Below, piece by piece: positions 34,799-45,089 of a DNA stretch of 64,000 bases. A program made the translations under genes and the position numbers. Source of the DNA: Pelagibacterium halotolerans B2 (GTDB taxonomy: Bacteria; Pseudomonadota; Alphaproteobacteria; Rhizobiales; Devosiaceae); NCBI RefSeq assembly GCF_000230555.1, contig NC_016078.1, positions 2,046,001 through 2,110,000 of the forward strand, given 5' to 3'. The notes beneath the pieces are model-generated. The model did not search any database, was not told where the DNA came from, and saw nothing but the letters and a program-made list of their open reading frames with translations. The number at the start of each line of letters is the position of its first letter. The stretch's first letter is position 1.

Positions 34799-37105
34799 AT
34801 GAAGCTCAAACAATTGCTCTTGACCAGTACCGCTGTGCTCATGCTCGGCACCCCTGTGGCGCCGCTTTTTGCGCAAAGCGCGGCTCCATCATTGACCCTC
34901 GCGCAAGCAGCTCCCCCCGCGCTCGCCGGCGCCATCCAGACCTATCTCGAAGCACAGGCGGCCGTTCAGGCCGCTGAGGCCGAAGGTGGCGACGTGGCGG
35001 CCGCACAGGAAGCACTGGCTGCCGCTGAAGGAGAACTCGGCGCCCTTTGTGCCGCCATGGGCCAGAACGATATCGATGCCTGCATCGCCATGTTCGAAGG
35101 CGGGGAAATAGCGCCCGCCGCCCCGGCGCCGGAGGCCGAAATATCGGTCGAAGCGGAAGGGGAAGCTGCCGCAGAGGATGAAGCGCCTGCTCCCGAAGCC
35201 GAACCTGCCCAAGAGCCCGCGCCCGTAGAGGCTGAGCCTGCCCCGGCCGAGCAGCCGGCTCCGGAAGAAGCCGAGCCCGAACCCGTTGAACAACCGGCCC
35301 CTGCGCCGGTCGAAGAGCCAGAGCCCGCCGAGGAGGCGGCCCCTGAGCCCGAGCCTGCCCCGATCGAAGAGCCAGCCCCCCAAACCATGGAAGAGGCTGA
35401 ACCCGCTCCTGAGGCTCCGGCCGAAGAAGCCGCGCCCCCTGCCGAGCAGCCTGCTGCGGAAGAAACCTCTGCGGTCCCTGCCTCCCTGCTCGAAGCCGTG
35501 GCGGCCTATGAAACCGCCGTCGCCGAATTCGAGGCCGCGGTCGCCGCCGGCGAAGACACCACGGCCACCGCTCAAGCCGTGGTGGATGCCGAAGCCGAAC
35601 TGCGCGGCATTTGCGAGGCCCTTGGCCAGTCCGACCTCGATGCATGCCTGAGCGGTTTCGATATCGAACTCGACATAGTCGACGTCCAGGCCGCGCTTGA
35701 CGGTATGGAAGAAACACCGCCGGCCGAGGCTGAACCCGCGCCCGCCGAAGGCCAGGAACCGGCTGAAGGTGAAGCCCAGCCCGAGGGTCAGGAACCGGCC
35801 CAGGAGATGGATGACGACATCGTTCTCGAAGGCGATATCCAGGGCGAAATCGTGCCTGAGGGAATCGACGCCAGCGAAGTCGCACCGCTTCTTGACAGCG
35901 AAAAGGACGCTGCCTCGGAAGCCTCTGCCGACGCACAGGCCGACGAGCCCGTTGAAGCGGAGGGTGAGGTCGAAGCCGAAGCCGAGGCCGATGTTGAAGC
36001 CGAAGCCCCGGCTGAAGAGCCCGCCGAACCGGCCCCTGCTGCCGAGCCGGTCGATGTAACCGAGATTCCGTCGATTGACATGGAAGAGGGCCAGGATCGT
36101 CAGGAAGTCTCGATCCAACAGATCGAGGAAGCAGCATCGGACTCAGCCGCTGCTACGCTACAGGAAGGCGCCGGCCAGCAGCAGGCCAATCAGCAGGGCG
36201 GCGTTCTCGTTGGCCCGGTTCGTGAGGGCCCCTCGAATGCCGAGGTCATCGCCACTATCGGCCTGGCCACCATCTTTGCGATTGGCGCCAATCAGTTCAT
36301 CGATACGCCCGACACTCCGCGTATCGTCTATCCCGACGATCAGCAGTACTATGTCGAGAACCTCTCGGAGGGCCGCACCCGCGAAACCATTCTCCGGGCC
36401 GATGGCAGCCGCATCGTAACGATCCGCGATCAGTATGGCGACGTTATCCGCCGTTCGCGCATTGAGCCCGATGGGCGTGAGATCCTGCTCGTCTATGTCG
36501 ATCCCAGCTATCGCCGCTACGACGATCAGGGCCGCTGGATCGATCCGGGCCGTCAGCTCCCGCCGCTGGTGCTCAACATTCCGCCCAGCGAATATGTGCT
36601 CAACGCGTCCTCTGCCAACGAGCAGCAGGTTGCCACGTTCCTCGACCAGCCGCCGGTGGAAACCATCCAGCGCTACTACACGATCGACGAAGTCAAGCGC
36701 TCGTCCCGTCTGCGCGACATGGTGCGTCGTCTTGAGATCGCCGATCTGACCTTCGACACCGGCAGTGCCAATATTTCGCAAAGCGAGATCGGCACGCTCT
36801 CGGCTACGGCCAACGCCATGCTGGCCCTGATCGCACAGAACCCGGCCGAGACCTTCCTCATCGAAGGCCATACCGACGCCGTGGGATCGGACATCTCCAA
36901 CCTGGCCTTGTCCGACCGTCGTGCCGAAGCCATTGCCTATGCGCTGACCCGCGTTTATGGCGTCCCCGCCGAAAACCTTGCCACGCAAGGCTATGGCGAG
37001 CGCTATCTCAAGGTCAACACACAGGCTGCCGAGCGCACCAACCGCCGCGTCACGATCCGCCGCATCACCCCGCTCATCACCCCGATGAACGGTGCGGCCG
37101 GATAA
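34799..37105 (+). CDS. OmpA-family outer-membrane protein with long Pro/Ala/Glu stalk
   Basis: 768 aa from the ATG at 34799 with GAGGAG at 8 nt; a signal peptide ends PLFAQS near residue 27. Two related alpha-helical modules (AIQTYLEAQAAVQAAEAEGGD…LCAAMGQNDIDACIAMFE and the later AVAAYETAVAEFEAAVAAGED…ICEALGQSDLDACLSGF) are separated and followed by acidic Pro/Ala/Glu low-complexity tracts. A membrane-like stretch (VIATIGLATIFAIGANQF) comes next, and a C-terminal OmpA domain at about 635–760 contains peptidoglycan-binding FLIEGHTDAVGS, LSDRRAEAIAYALT and TNRRVTI. It likely bridges the outer membrane and cell wall. Confidence 0.85.
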   Translation: MKLKQLLLTSTAVLMLGTPVAPLFAQSAAPSLTLAQAAPPALAGAIQTYLEAQAAVQAAEAEGGDVAAAQEALAAAEGELGALCAAMGQNDIDACIAMFEGGEIAPAAPAPEAEISVEAEGEAAAEDEAPAPEAEPAQEPAPVEAEPAPAEQPAPEEAEPEPVEQPAPAPVEEPEPAEEAAPEPEPAPIEEPAPQTMEEAEPAPEAPAEEAAPPAEQPAAEETSAVPASLLEAVAAYETAVAEFEAAVAAGEDTTATAQAVVDAEAELRGICEALGQSDLDACLSGFDIELDIVDVQAALDGMEETPPAEAEPAPAEGQEPAEGEAQPEGQEPAQEMDDDIVLEGDIQGEIVPEGIDASEVAPLLDSEKDAASEASADAQADEPVEAEGEVEAEAEADVEAEAPAEEPAEPAPAAEPVDVTEIPSIDMEEGQDRQEVSIQQIEEAASDSAAATLQEGAGQQQANQQGGVLVGPVREGPSNAEVIATIGLATIFAIGANQFIDTPDTPRIVYPDDQQYYVENLSEGRTRETILRADGSRIVTIRDQYGDVIRRSRIEPDGREILLVYVDPSYRRYDDQGRWIDPGRQLPPLVLNIPPSEYVLNASSANEQQVATFLDQPPVETIQRYYTIDEVKRSSRLRDMVRRLEIADLTFDTGSANISQSEIGTLSATANAMLALIAQNPAETFLIEGHTDAVGSDISNLALSDRRAEAIAYALTRVYGVPAENLATQGYGERYLKVNTQAAERTNRRVTIRRITPLITPMNGAAG

Positions 37106-37129
37106 GGGCTGACCACATAGAGCTTCACG

Positions 37130-37160
37130 GGCCGGGGCTTACAGCTCCGGCCTTTCTTTT
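37130..37160 (+). terminator. Terminator between convergent ompA-like and GyrI-like genes
   Basis: GGCCGGGGC (37130–37138) and GCTCCGGCC (37144–37152) pair with one mismatch, followed by TTTCTTTT. The stem overlaps the stop codon of the convergent gene at 37139. Confidence 0.65.
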
Positions 37161-37768
37161 ATCGGCTGCCGCAATATGGTCCTGAGTTTTTCCGGCGCGG
37201 TCTTGCGCGGATCCCCCAAATAGATTTCGTGGTGCTTGCCCGTCGGCACCCAGCCATTATCGGGTATGTAATCCTCGTGCATCCGGGCCAGAACGGGCCC
37301 TTCGTCATCGTAAGATCCGATGTGCAGAACCTGAACGGCCCTGCCCTCCTCCAACGCCTCGACCCGCAGCAGATCCAGTGCCGGTGGCTGTTTCTTTTTG
37401 CGTACGGTTTCGATGGTGGACGCGATCATCGCCGGCCCGATCCAGTCGGGCACCATGATCATCATGGTCCAGTCCCATTTGTCCTTCTCGCGGGCGGCAA
37501 AGCTTGCGAGGTCCGCGGCCCACCATAACCCTTCGAGCGGCGGGACGGTGTAATCTCGTCCCAATTGCGTCCTGGACGCAAATTTGAGCGCATAGGCCAC
37601 GCCGTAGAGCGTCTCGATCGCCTGCCGGTATGCAGCCACGACATTGGGATCGCCGTGGCCGTCGATCATGAGGAATCGCGTCGTCGGCACCTCGACCACG
37701 TGAAAGCCCATGGATTTCGTCGGACCGTAAAGCGCCTTGAGCTGCTTTTTGAAGTCGATTTTTTCCAC
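37139..37768 (-). CDS. GyrI-like small-molecule-binding domain protein
   Basis: 209 aa from a GTG at 37768, chosen for its GGAG element 8 nt upstream; the frame continues to an upstream start at 37858 that adds an unrelated N-terminus. The GyrI/SBMD pattern is seen in FHVVEVPTTRFLMIDGHGDPN, WTMMIMVPDWIGP, RVEALEEGRAVQVLHIGSYDDEGPVLARMHEDYI, and the end HHEIYLGDPRKTAPEKLRTILRQPI. Stand-alone members of this family bind or hydrolyse small cyclic or drug-like compounds. The ligand is unknown. Confidence 0.75.
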   Translation of the reverse strand: MEKIDFKKQLKALYGPTKSMGFHVVEVPTTRFLMIDGHGDPNVVAAYRQAIETLYGVAYALKFASRTQLGRDYTVPPLEGLWWAADLASFAAREKDKWDWTMMIMVPDWIGPAMIASTIETVRKKKQPPALDLLRVEALEEGRAVQVLHIGSYDDEGPVLARMHEDYIPDNGWVPTGKHHEIYLGDPRKTAPEKLRTILRQPIKERPEL

Positions 37769-37896
37769 GTGCCGTTCTCCACACCGTCCGGCGGCAATGA
37801 TAGGCGGCGCGGTTAAACTTTGGAAAGAATTCTTGCGCGCTTTGCCCGCAATCCCCATCTGTAGGCCTGAAAAAGCTTCGGAGATTCTTTAATCCA

Positions 37897-38508
37897 ATGT
37901 TCGATATCGACAAGATCGTGACCGCCCTCAAGACCGACCCCAACATGCAGCGCACGGCCGGTGCCGGTGCCGCCGGCCTTGCCGCAGGCATGCTGCTCGG
38001 TGGTGGAGGCATTAAGAAGATTGCCAAATACGGCGCGCTCGCCGCCATCGGCGGTCTGGCCTACAATGCCTGGCAAAAAAGTCGGCAGGACAGCACCGCC
38101 ACCGATGTCGAAACCCCGCCCGAAGGGCCCTTTATGCCCGCATCAAGCGATGAAACGGGACAGGAAGCGCTGGGCAAGGCGCTCGTGCGCGCCATGATTT
38201 CGGCCGCCAAAGCCGATGGCCGCATCGACGCCGATGAAAAGGAACGCATTTTCCAACGCCTTGAGGACATGAACCTTTCGGCTCAGGAAAAGGCATTCGT
38301 GTTCGATGAACTCTCGACCCCGCTCGATATAGAAGCAGTGGTGCGCGGCGCCGATACCCCCGAACACGCCGCCGAGATATACGCTGCCTCGCTCGTGGCC
38401 ATCGAAGCCGACACCGCAACCGAGCGCGCTTATCTCGACGCTCTCGCCAGCCGGCTCAGCCTTCCCGATGCCCTGGTTGCAGAAATCCACAAGGCCGCAG
38501 AGCGGTAA
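37897..38508 (+). CDS. TerB-family / DUF533 (YebE-like) protein
   Basis: 203 aa. A hydrophobic Gly/Ala-rich segment (GAGAAGLAAGMLLGGGGIKKIAKYGALAAIGGLAYNAW) is followed by a TerB-like acidic helical domain: LVRAMISAAKADGRIDADEKERIFQRLEDMNLS, and later EIYAASLVAIEADTATERAYLDALASRLSLP. The pattern of DUF533/YebE inner-membrane proteins is clear. Function is not established for the family beyond stress-linked expression. The next, small gene lies 66 nt away. Confidence 0.85.
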   Translation: MFDIDKIVTALKTDPNMQRTAGAGAAGLAAGMLLGGGGIKKIAKYGALAAIGGLAYNAWQKSRQDSTATDVETPPEGPFMPASSDETGQEALGKALVRAMISAAKADGRIDADEKERIFQRLEDMNLSAQEKAFVFDELSTPLDIEAVVRGADTPEHAAEIYAASLVAIEADTATERAYLDALASRLSLPDALVAEIHKAAER

Positions 38509-38574
38509 CTTTTTGGGAACGAATCGCCGATTTTGCGCTTATCATTGACCGGATAAAAAAGCGGGAGGCTTGAT

Positions 38575-38748
38575 ATGACCTATCTCGACCCCGACCACAC
38601 ACGCCCCGCAAACGCAGGGTACATCGCCTTGCGGGTAGCGGCGGTCATTGCGGTGCTCGCATTTGGGTGGTTTGCATTGACAGTGGGAAGTGAGAACTTC
38701 ACCGGACGCCCCGAGATCGTTCAGGAACCGGCAATCGCCGCTCCCTGA
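38575..38748 (+). CDS. Small single-helix membrane protein (57 aa)
   Basis: ATG at 38575 with GGGAGG 7 nt upstream and a TGA at 38746. One membrane helix (ALRVAAVIAVLAFGWFALTV) is flanked by a short polar N-terminus (TYLDPDHTRP) and a C-terminal tail. It is too short for common gene-length cut-offs, but the ribosome site, coding bias and compact placement between two genes support it. Function is unknown. Confidence 0.55.
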   Translation: MTYLDPDHTRPANAGYIALRVAAVIAVLAFGWFALTVGSENFTGRPEIVQEPAIAAP

Positions 38749-38755
38749 GATCGGA

Positions 38756-38980
38756 TTATTTCTTGCCGCTGCGCTTGATCGAAACGATTTTGAGCGGCGG
38801 CACGCCCGATTTTTCTGAAATGGCCCGATCCTGGTCCATGATGGCGGTCAGCGCGGGCTCGTCTCCATCCAGGCCACCGAGCAGGCTGCCGTCAACCTTG
38901 CGGTTGGAACGCTGGCTGCCGTCCTCATAAACGATATCGAAAAGCACGAATTCCGTGCGCACGGTTGGCTTCCTGGCCAT
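38756..38980 (-). CDS. Small conserved hypothetical protein (74 aa)
   Basis: 74 aa from the ATG at 38980; an ATG at 39049 would add 23 residues and runs close to the HlyU-like gene. The sequence (RTEFVLFDIVYEDGSQRSNRKVDGSLLGGLDGDEPA … IMDQDRAISEKSG) is soluble and ends in a basic KIVSIKRSGKK. I recognise no named family. It is probably cotranscribed with the HlyU-family gene upstream. Confidence 0.6.
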   Translation of the reverse strand: MARKPTVRTEFVLFDIVYEDGSQRSNRKVDGSLLGGLDGDEPALTAIMDQDRAISEKSGVPPLKIVSIKRSGKK

Positions 38981-39055
38981 GAAATTTCCAATCTTTAAAC
39001 TGAACAGGGCTGCCGCCGAGGCGACAGCCCGCAGGTGTTTTGGGGACATACGAAA

Positions 39056-39343
39056 TTAGTCGAACAGGAAACGGCCCTGTTCGCGGATGATCTGTCGGCC
39101 CTTGCCCAGCGTTGCCGCGGCGCAGTCGTCCTTGTCTGAAAATTTGTCGGCGCGAATAAAGGAATAGGTCTTGGTCTCCCCATCGACTTCCTTTTCGATG
39201 GTGCCCGCGATCTGATACTCGCCCCCGGCCTTCATCAGCATCGCCTTGATGACGTAGCCCTCGAACTCTTCCCGGGCTTCCACGCTCGGCGTTGCCGGCT
39301 GCTTTTCACCGCCGCCCCCGAACAGGTTTTTCCAAAACGACAT
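39056..39343 (-). CDS. HlyU-family protein
   Basis: 95 aa. The start MSFWKNLFGGGGEK and body YVIKAMLMKAGGEYQIAGTIEKEVDGE … FIRADKFSDKDDCAAATLGKGRQIIREQG match the small HlyU family common in alphaproteobacteria (not the ArsR-type Vibrio HlyU). Members are annotated as transcriptional activators on weak evidence. It lies downstream of rpoD on the same strand. Confidence 0.75.
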   Translation of the reverse strand: MSFWKNLFGGGGEKQPATPSVEAREEFEGYVIKAMLMKAGGEYQIAGTIEKEVDGETKTYSFIRADKFSDKDDCAAATLGKGRQIIREQGRFLFD

Positions 39344-39365
39344 TCCGAACCCTCCATATGCACGA

Positions 39366-39382
39366 GGCGGCCGTTGGCCGCC
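39366..39382. terminator. Possible hairpin downstream of rpoD
   Basis: GGCGGCC, loop GTT, GGCCGCC: a perfect 7-bp stem in the 69-bp gap after rpoD. There is no T run on the rpoD side, so it may be a weak or factor-assisted terminator. Confidence 0.4.
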
Positions 39383-39412
39383 CCGATTTGACTGAACTTA
39401 ACGCCAAGCGGA

Positions 39413-41485
<2,073 letters not shown>

Positions 41486-41686
41486 ATAGTTCGCTCTCCT
41501 GAGCCGCACCGTGGTTTGCGGCACTGGTGTCATCACCCGATGATCGCATTGGAACTGGGATTGAAAGACATAACAGGGTTAACGAATCGCTGCGTGAGCG
41601 TCAAAAAACCCTGAAATTGGCTCGAATCCATATGCGGGTGGAGCGGTCCATACACGCAAAAGCGCGCTGACACGAATCATCTTTTT

Positions 41687-43609
41687 TCAAAGACTCCGCG
41701 TCGCACGCCCGGATAGCGAACCAAATCCCTCGATCAATGCCTCAGTACCGTCGACACTGGAAATCTGATTCTGGATGTCGCGCAGCCGCTCGAATGCGTT
41801 TTCGCTCAGGTCTTCGCCTAGCGCCAGTTCGGCTGCTTTGAGTTCCCTATTTAGTTGAACGGATTTGTAATGCAAGGCCAGCGAGTGTTTTAATCCCGTT
41901 TCCGCGTCCGATTGTGCGGTATCGGCATCGGCCTGCCATATCCCCTGCCGCGCCAATTGGCCGCGCATCTTGTCCAGCACGGGCCCATGTCCGCGCGCGA
42001 TCAGGGCCTCGGCGATCCCGTTCGGGCCCAGGTCGGGATGGACGGTCACAAGGTCGAGAAACGCGGCAAGGACCTGCCGCGCCGGCAAGGACTGAAATTC
42101 GATTTCCGCCAGTGCCTCGAGCCGGGCCTGCGCCAGTTCGGGGTGATTGACCAGACTCATCAGGATCACCGCTTCTCGCGGAATGACCCCGGGCGTCGCC
42201 CCACCTTTCAAAAGTCGTGAATTGCGCAGCGTGTCCGAGACCAGCATCTTGGGGTTGCCGCGCTGCCCGGTGCGCCGCTGCTCATATCCATTGTTTCGCC
42301 CGTCTCGCCGGTACTGCCCGCGCGTCGAGATAAACAGCGACGAAATCTTTTCGTCGAACGCCTGGCTGTAATGGCGCCGCACCGAAACGTCGGAAATCCG
42401 CGCCGCCCGTTCACGCAGCCGCGCTTCGAGCGCAGCGCGCTGCTCAGGGGCCTCGGGAATGCCTCCTGCCGTCTCCATGGCCCATACGGCATCGGCCAAT
42501 GATCGCCCGCCGCCGATCAGATCGGCGAAAGCCTGCCGTCCCTGCTGCTTGATGAGATCGTCCGGATCGAGACCGCCGGGCAGCGTCACGATCGAAACGC
42601 TCTTGCCGGGCTTGAGCAGCGGAAGCGCAATATCGACCGAGCGCTCGGCAGCCCGCATGCCGGCGCTGTCGCCGTCGAAACACAGCACCGGAATATCGGT
42701 CATCCGCCAGAGAAGGTTGAGATGATCTTCGGTCAGCGCCGTCCCGAGCGGGGCGACGGCCCCCTCGAACCCGGCTGCGACGGCGGCGATGACGTCGAGA
42801 TAGCCTTCGACGACGATCAGCGGCTTGCTGTCATACCCCGCCTGCCGCGCCGCCTGCCCGTTGTAGAGCGTCTGGCGCTTGTGAAAGAGTTCGGTTTCCG
42901 GCGAATTGAGGTATTTGGCCGCCACATCTGCGGAAAGCGCCCGCCCGCCAAACGCGATCACCCGCCCGCGAAAATCGGTGATGGGAAACATCAGCCGGTT
43001 GCGGAACCGGTCATAGGGCACCGGAATATCGTCGCCATGGACGACCAGCCCGGTTTCGATCATCTCCCTGGCCGAAACGCCGTTGGCCGCCAGGAATTCC
43101 TTGAGCCCGTTACGGCTGTCAGGCGCAAACCCGATTTTGAACCGCTGCTGCATGGCGCCGGAAACGCCGCGCTCGAGCAGATAGCCCCGGGCCCGCGCAC
43201 CCACATTGTGAGCCAGCGCTTCAACGAAATACGCCGTCGCCAGCTCCATGACATCGTAGAGCGACCGCCTCGCCTCGGCGCGCTTTTCCGCTTTTTCGTC
43301 CCGCGCCGGCATGGGGACGCCGGCCCGCCCGGCCAGCAGTTCCACAGCCTCGGGAAAGCTCATCCCGGTCTTGTCGGTCAGAAAGCGGAAATGATCGCCA
43401 CTCGCGCCGCACCCAAAGCAATGATAGCGCCCCCGCCGGTCGTCGGCGTGGAAGCTCGGGCTCTTTTCGCCGTGGAAGGGGCAGCACGCCCACATGTCAC
43501 CCTTACCGGGCTGGGATTTGCGCTTGTCCCAGACGACATGCTCACCCACCACCTGCGTAATCGGCAGGCGGTTTCGAATCTCGTCCAGAAAATGATCGGA
43601 AAAGCGCAT
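41687..43609 (-). CDS. dnaG: DNA primase DnaG
   Basis: 640 aa with start MRFSDHFLDEIRNRL. The CHC2 zinc finger is CPFHGEKSPSFHADD … YHCFGCGASGD. The RNA-polymerase domain has VIAFGGRALSADVAAKYLNSPETELFHK, and TOPRIM shows PLIVVEGYLDVIAAVAAGFEGAVAPLGTALT then VLCFDGDSAGMRAAER. The C-terminal helicase-binding domain is less conserved. It primes lagging-strand synthesis with DnaB. It lies about 200 nt upstream of rpoD, and the two are probably one macromolecular-synthesis operon. Confidence 0.97.
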   Translation of the reverse strand: MRFSDHFLDEIRNRLPITQVVGEHVVWDKRKSQPGKGDMWACCPFHGEKSPSFHADDRRGRYHCFGCGASGDHFRFLTDKTGMSFPEAVELLAGRAGVPMPARDEKAEKRAEARRSLYDVMELATAYFVEALAHNVGARARGYLLERGVSGAMQQRFKIGFAPDSRNGLKEFLAANGVSAREMIETGLVVHGDDIPVPYDRFRNRLMFPITDFRGRVIAFGGRALSADVAAKYLNSPETELFHKRQTLYNGQAARQAGYDSKPLIVVEGYLDVIAAVAAGFEGAVAPLGTALTEDHLNLLWRMTDIPVLCFDGDSAGMRAAERSVDIALPLLKPGKSVSIVTLPGGLDPDDLIKQQGRQAFADLIGGGRSLADAVWAMETAGGIPEAPEQRAALEARLRERAARISDVSVRRHYSQAFDEKISSLFISTRGQYRRDGRNNGYEQRRTGQRGNPKMLVSDTLRNSRLLKGGATPGVIPREAVILMSLVNHPELAQARLEALAEIEFQSLPARQVLAAFLDLVTVHPDLGPNGIAEALIARGHGPVLDKMRGQLARQGIWQADADTAQSDAETGLKHSLALHYKSVQLNRELKAAELALGEDLSENAFERLRDIQNQISSVDGTEALIEGFGSLSGRATRSL

Positions 43610-43677
43610 GCGTGTTAGGTAAGCACTGGCCGGTGCTTTGTCACCTGCCAGTGCGCTTTCCCCCGTTATTCACAGGC

Positions 43678-44235
43678 TCAATGCCCGGCCCTGTAGAGCC
43701 GCCAGGCCAGCCCCATAAGGCCGAAGGCAAAGACCATCATCAGCACGCCACCGACCATGACGAGGGCCACGGCCGCTTCGAGTGGCCAGAAGACAAGCAA
43801 CAGCCCGAACAGGACGTAGAGCACCCCGCTCAGCAGCACCGGCCAGATTTTGGCGTAAAGCTCACGTTCGCGCACAACCACGACGATTTCCATGCCCCCG
43901 ACGAAAATTGCCTGGAAGGCAACCAGATAAACGAGAAATGCCGCCGTGATCAGCGTGCCCAGCAAGGGCGAAATGAGGATCAGAATGCCCACGATGATCG
44001 AGAGGGCATTGCGCACCACATCGAACCAGAAATTGCCGGTCTTGCCGCCCCCGAAAGTGATCGCCCACAAGCCCAGCACGCCGTCGATGACAAACAGCGC
44101 CGCCGCGAAGGTCGTGAGCACAAGAAGCGCCGCGCCGGGAAACAGCACCGCATAAATCCCCGCGAGCAGCATGAGCGCCCCGCGGAGCCCGGTCAGAATG
44201 GAAGGAAAGCGAGACGATTTCTTTTCGTCAGCCAT
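43678..44235 (-). CDS. HdeD-family (DUF308) membrane protein
   Basis: 185 aa with six membrane helices arranged as three pairs: GLRGALMLLAGIYAVLFPGAALLVLTTFAAALFVIDGVLGLW, VRNALSIIVGILILISPLLGTLITAAFLVYLVAFQAIFVGGMEIV, and LSGVLYVLFGLLLVFWPLEAAVALVMVGGVLMMVFAFGLMGLAWRL. The short repeated GxxxLxxP pattern is typical of HdeD, linked to acid stress in enterobacteria. The role here is unknown. Confidence 0.85.
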   Translation of the reverse strand: MADEKKSSRFPSILTGLRGALMLLAGIYAVLFPGAALLVLTTFAAALFVIDGVLGLWAITFGGGKTGNFWFDVVRNALSIIVGILILISPLLGTLITAAFLVYLVAFQAIFVGGMEIVVVVRERELYAKIWPVLLSGVLYVLFGLLLVFWPLEAAVALVMVGGVLMMVFAFGLMGLAWRLYRAGH

Positions 44236-44297
44236 GACAGTCCCCTAAAGCCGCAACAACCCGGGAACCATACGCCTGATATCAAAGAGAGAAAAGT

Positions 44298-44750
44298 CTA
44301 GGCGCCCAATTGTGCCTTGACCTGCTTGGAGGCCTGCCCGAAATCGATCTGGCCGGGATATTTTGCCTTGAGCACACCCACGACCTTACCCATATCGCGA
44401 AGCCCTTCTGCGCCGGTTTCGGCAATGGCCGCCTTGATCGCCGCATCGACCTCGGCTTCGGTGAGCGGCTTGGGGAGGAACTCCTTGATGATCTCGATTT
44501 CCTCGCGCTCCTGCGCTTCGAGTTCGGGCCGCCCGTTCTGGCCGTAAAGCATCGCCGATTCCTCGCGCTGCTTGACCATCTTTTGCAGGATGGCGAGGAT
44601 ATCCTCGTCCCCGATGCCATCCTTGCCCTCGCCCCGCGCCGCGATTTCGCGGTCCTTGATGGCGGCATTGATGAGGCGCAGCGTCGTCGTCCGGCGGCCG
44701 TCGCGCGCCTTCATGGCGTCCTTCATGGCAGCACTGATCTGATCGCGCAT
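44298..44750 (-). CDS. GatB/YqeY-domain protein
   Basis: 150 aa from the ATG at 44750 with AAGGGAAA upstream. The YqeY pattern is clear: MRDQISAAMKDAMKARDGRRTTTLRLINAAIKDREIAARG, DILAILQKMVKQREESAMLYGQNGRPELEAQEREEIEIIKEFLPKPL, and GMGKVVGVLKAKY-like DMGKVVGVLKAKYPGQIDFG. It resembles the tRNA-binding tail of GatB but stands alone. In Rhizobiales it usually sits between carA (divergent) and dnaG, as here. A very long in-frame upstream extension is antisense to carA and excluded. Confidence 0.88.
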   Translation of the reverse strand: MRDQISAAMKDAMKARDGRRTTTLRLINAAIKDREIAARGEGKDGIGDEDILAILQKMVKQREESAMLYGQNGRPELEAQEREEIEIIKEFLPKPLTEAEVDAAIKAAIAETGAEGLRDMGKVVGVLKAKYPGQIDFGQASKQVKAQLGA

Positions 44751-45089
44751 GATCGGTTTCCCTTGAGGTTCGTTATCCTGTTTTGGTGCCGTTCCTATAG
44801 CCCAAGCGTGTCCGCAAAGCCAATCGCTTGCCCGATTCATGCTAAGCACTTGATTTTGAATACTTTCAATTCCAAACGACTCGGTTGACCGCGCCGTGCC
44901 CTTCAAATAGGTTCGCGCAAATTCAATATAGGGCGGAGCAGAACCAACAAACGGCAGGCATGGCCGGAGGTTCCGCGCGCCTGAACGGAGCGCTTCCAGA
45001 ATAAGTGGATACCATTTATTCGGTTCGGAAGCGCGACAAAACAAAGTCGTGAGCCGTATGGCTCTGATGTAAGAAAATGGAGAAGCCTC
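44751..45089. other. Intergenic region upstream of carA with a palindromic repeat
   Basis: The 339-bp gap between divergent gatB/yqeY and carA genes. It holds repeat copy 1 (44988–45045) and a small GAGCC-gtat-GGCTC hairpin (45051–45064) 26 nt before the carA start. The remainder should carry both promoters; I see no additional gene. Confidence 0.5.
44988..45045. repeat. Extragenic palindromic repeat, copy 1
   Basis: GCGCTTCC (44990–44997) and GGAAGCGC (45027–45034) bracket a core containing ATAAGTGG and CGGTTC, followed by GACAAAACAAAG. Related copies lie at 46811 and 48961 with the same 44–45 nt between outer ends. It resembles dispersed Rhizobiales extragenic palindromes. Confidence 0.8.

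Noticed and set aside
34839..36137. 432- and 409-codon minus-strand frames opposite the OmpA stalk region
   Set aside because: Arg/Pro- or Gly/Phe-rich translations are what antisense of Pro/Ala/Glu repeats produces in GC-rich DNA.
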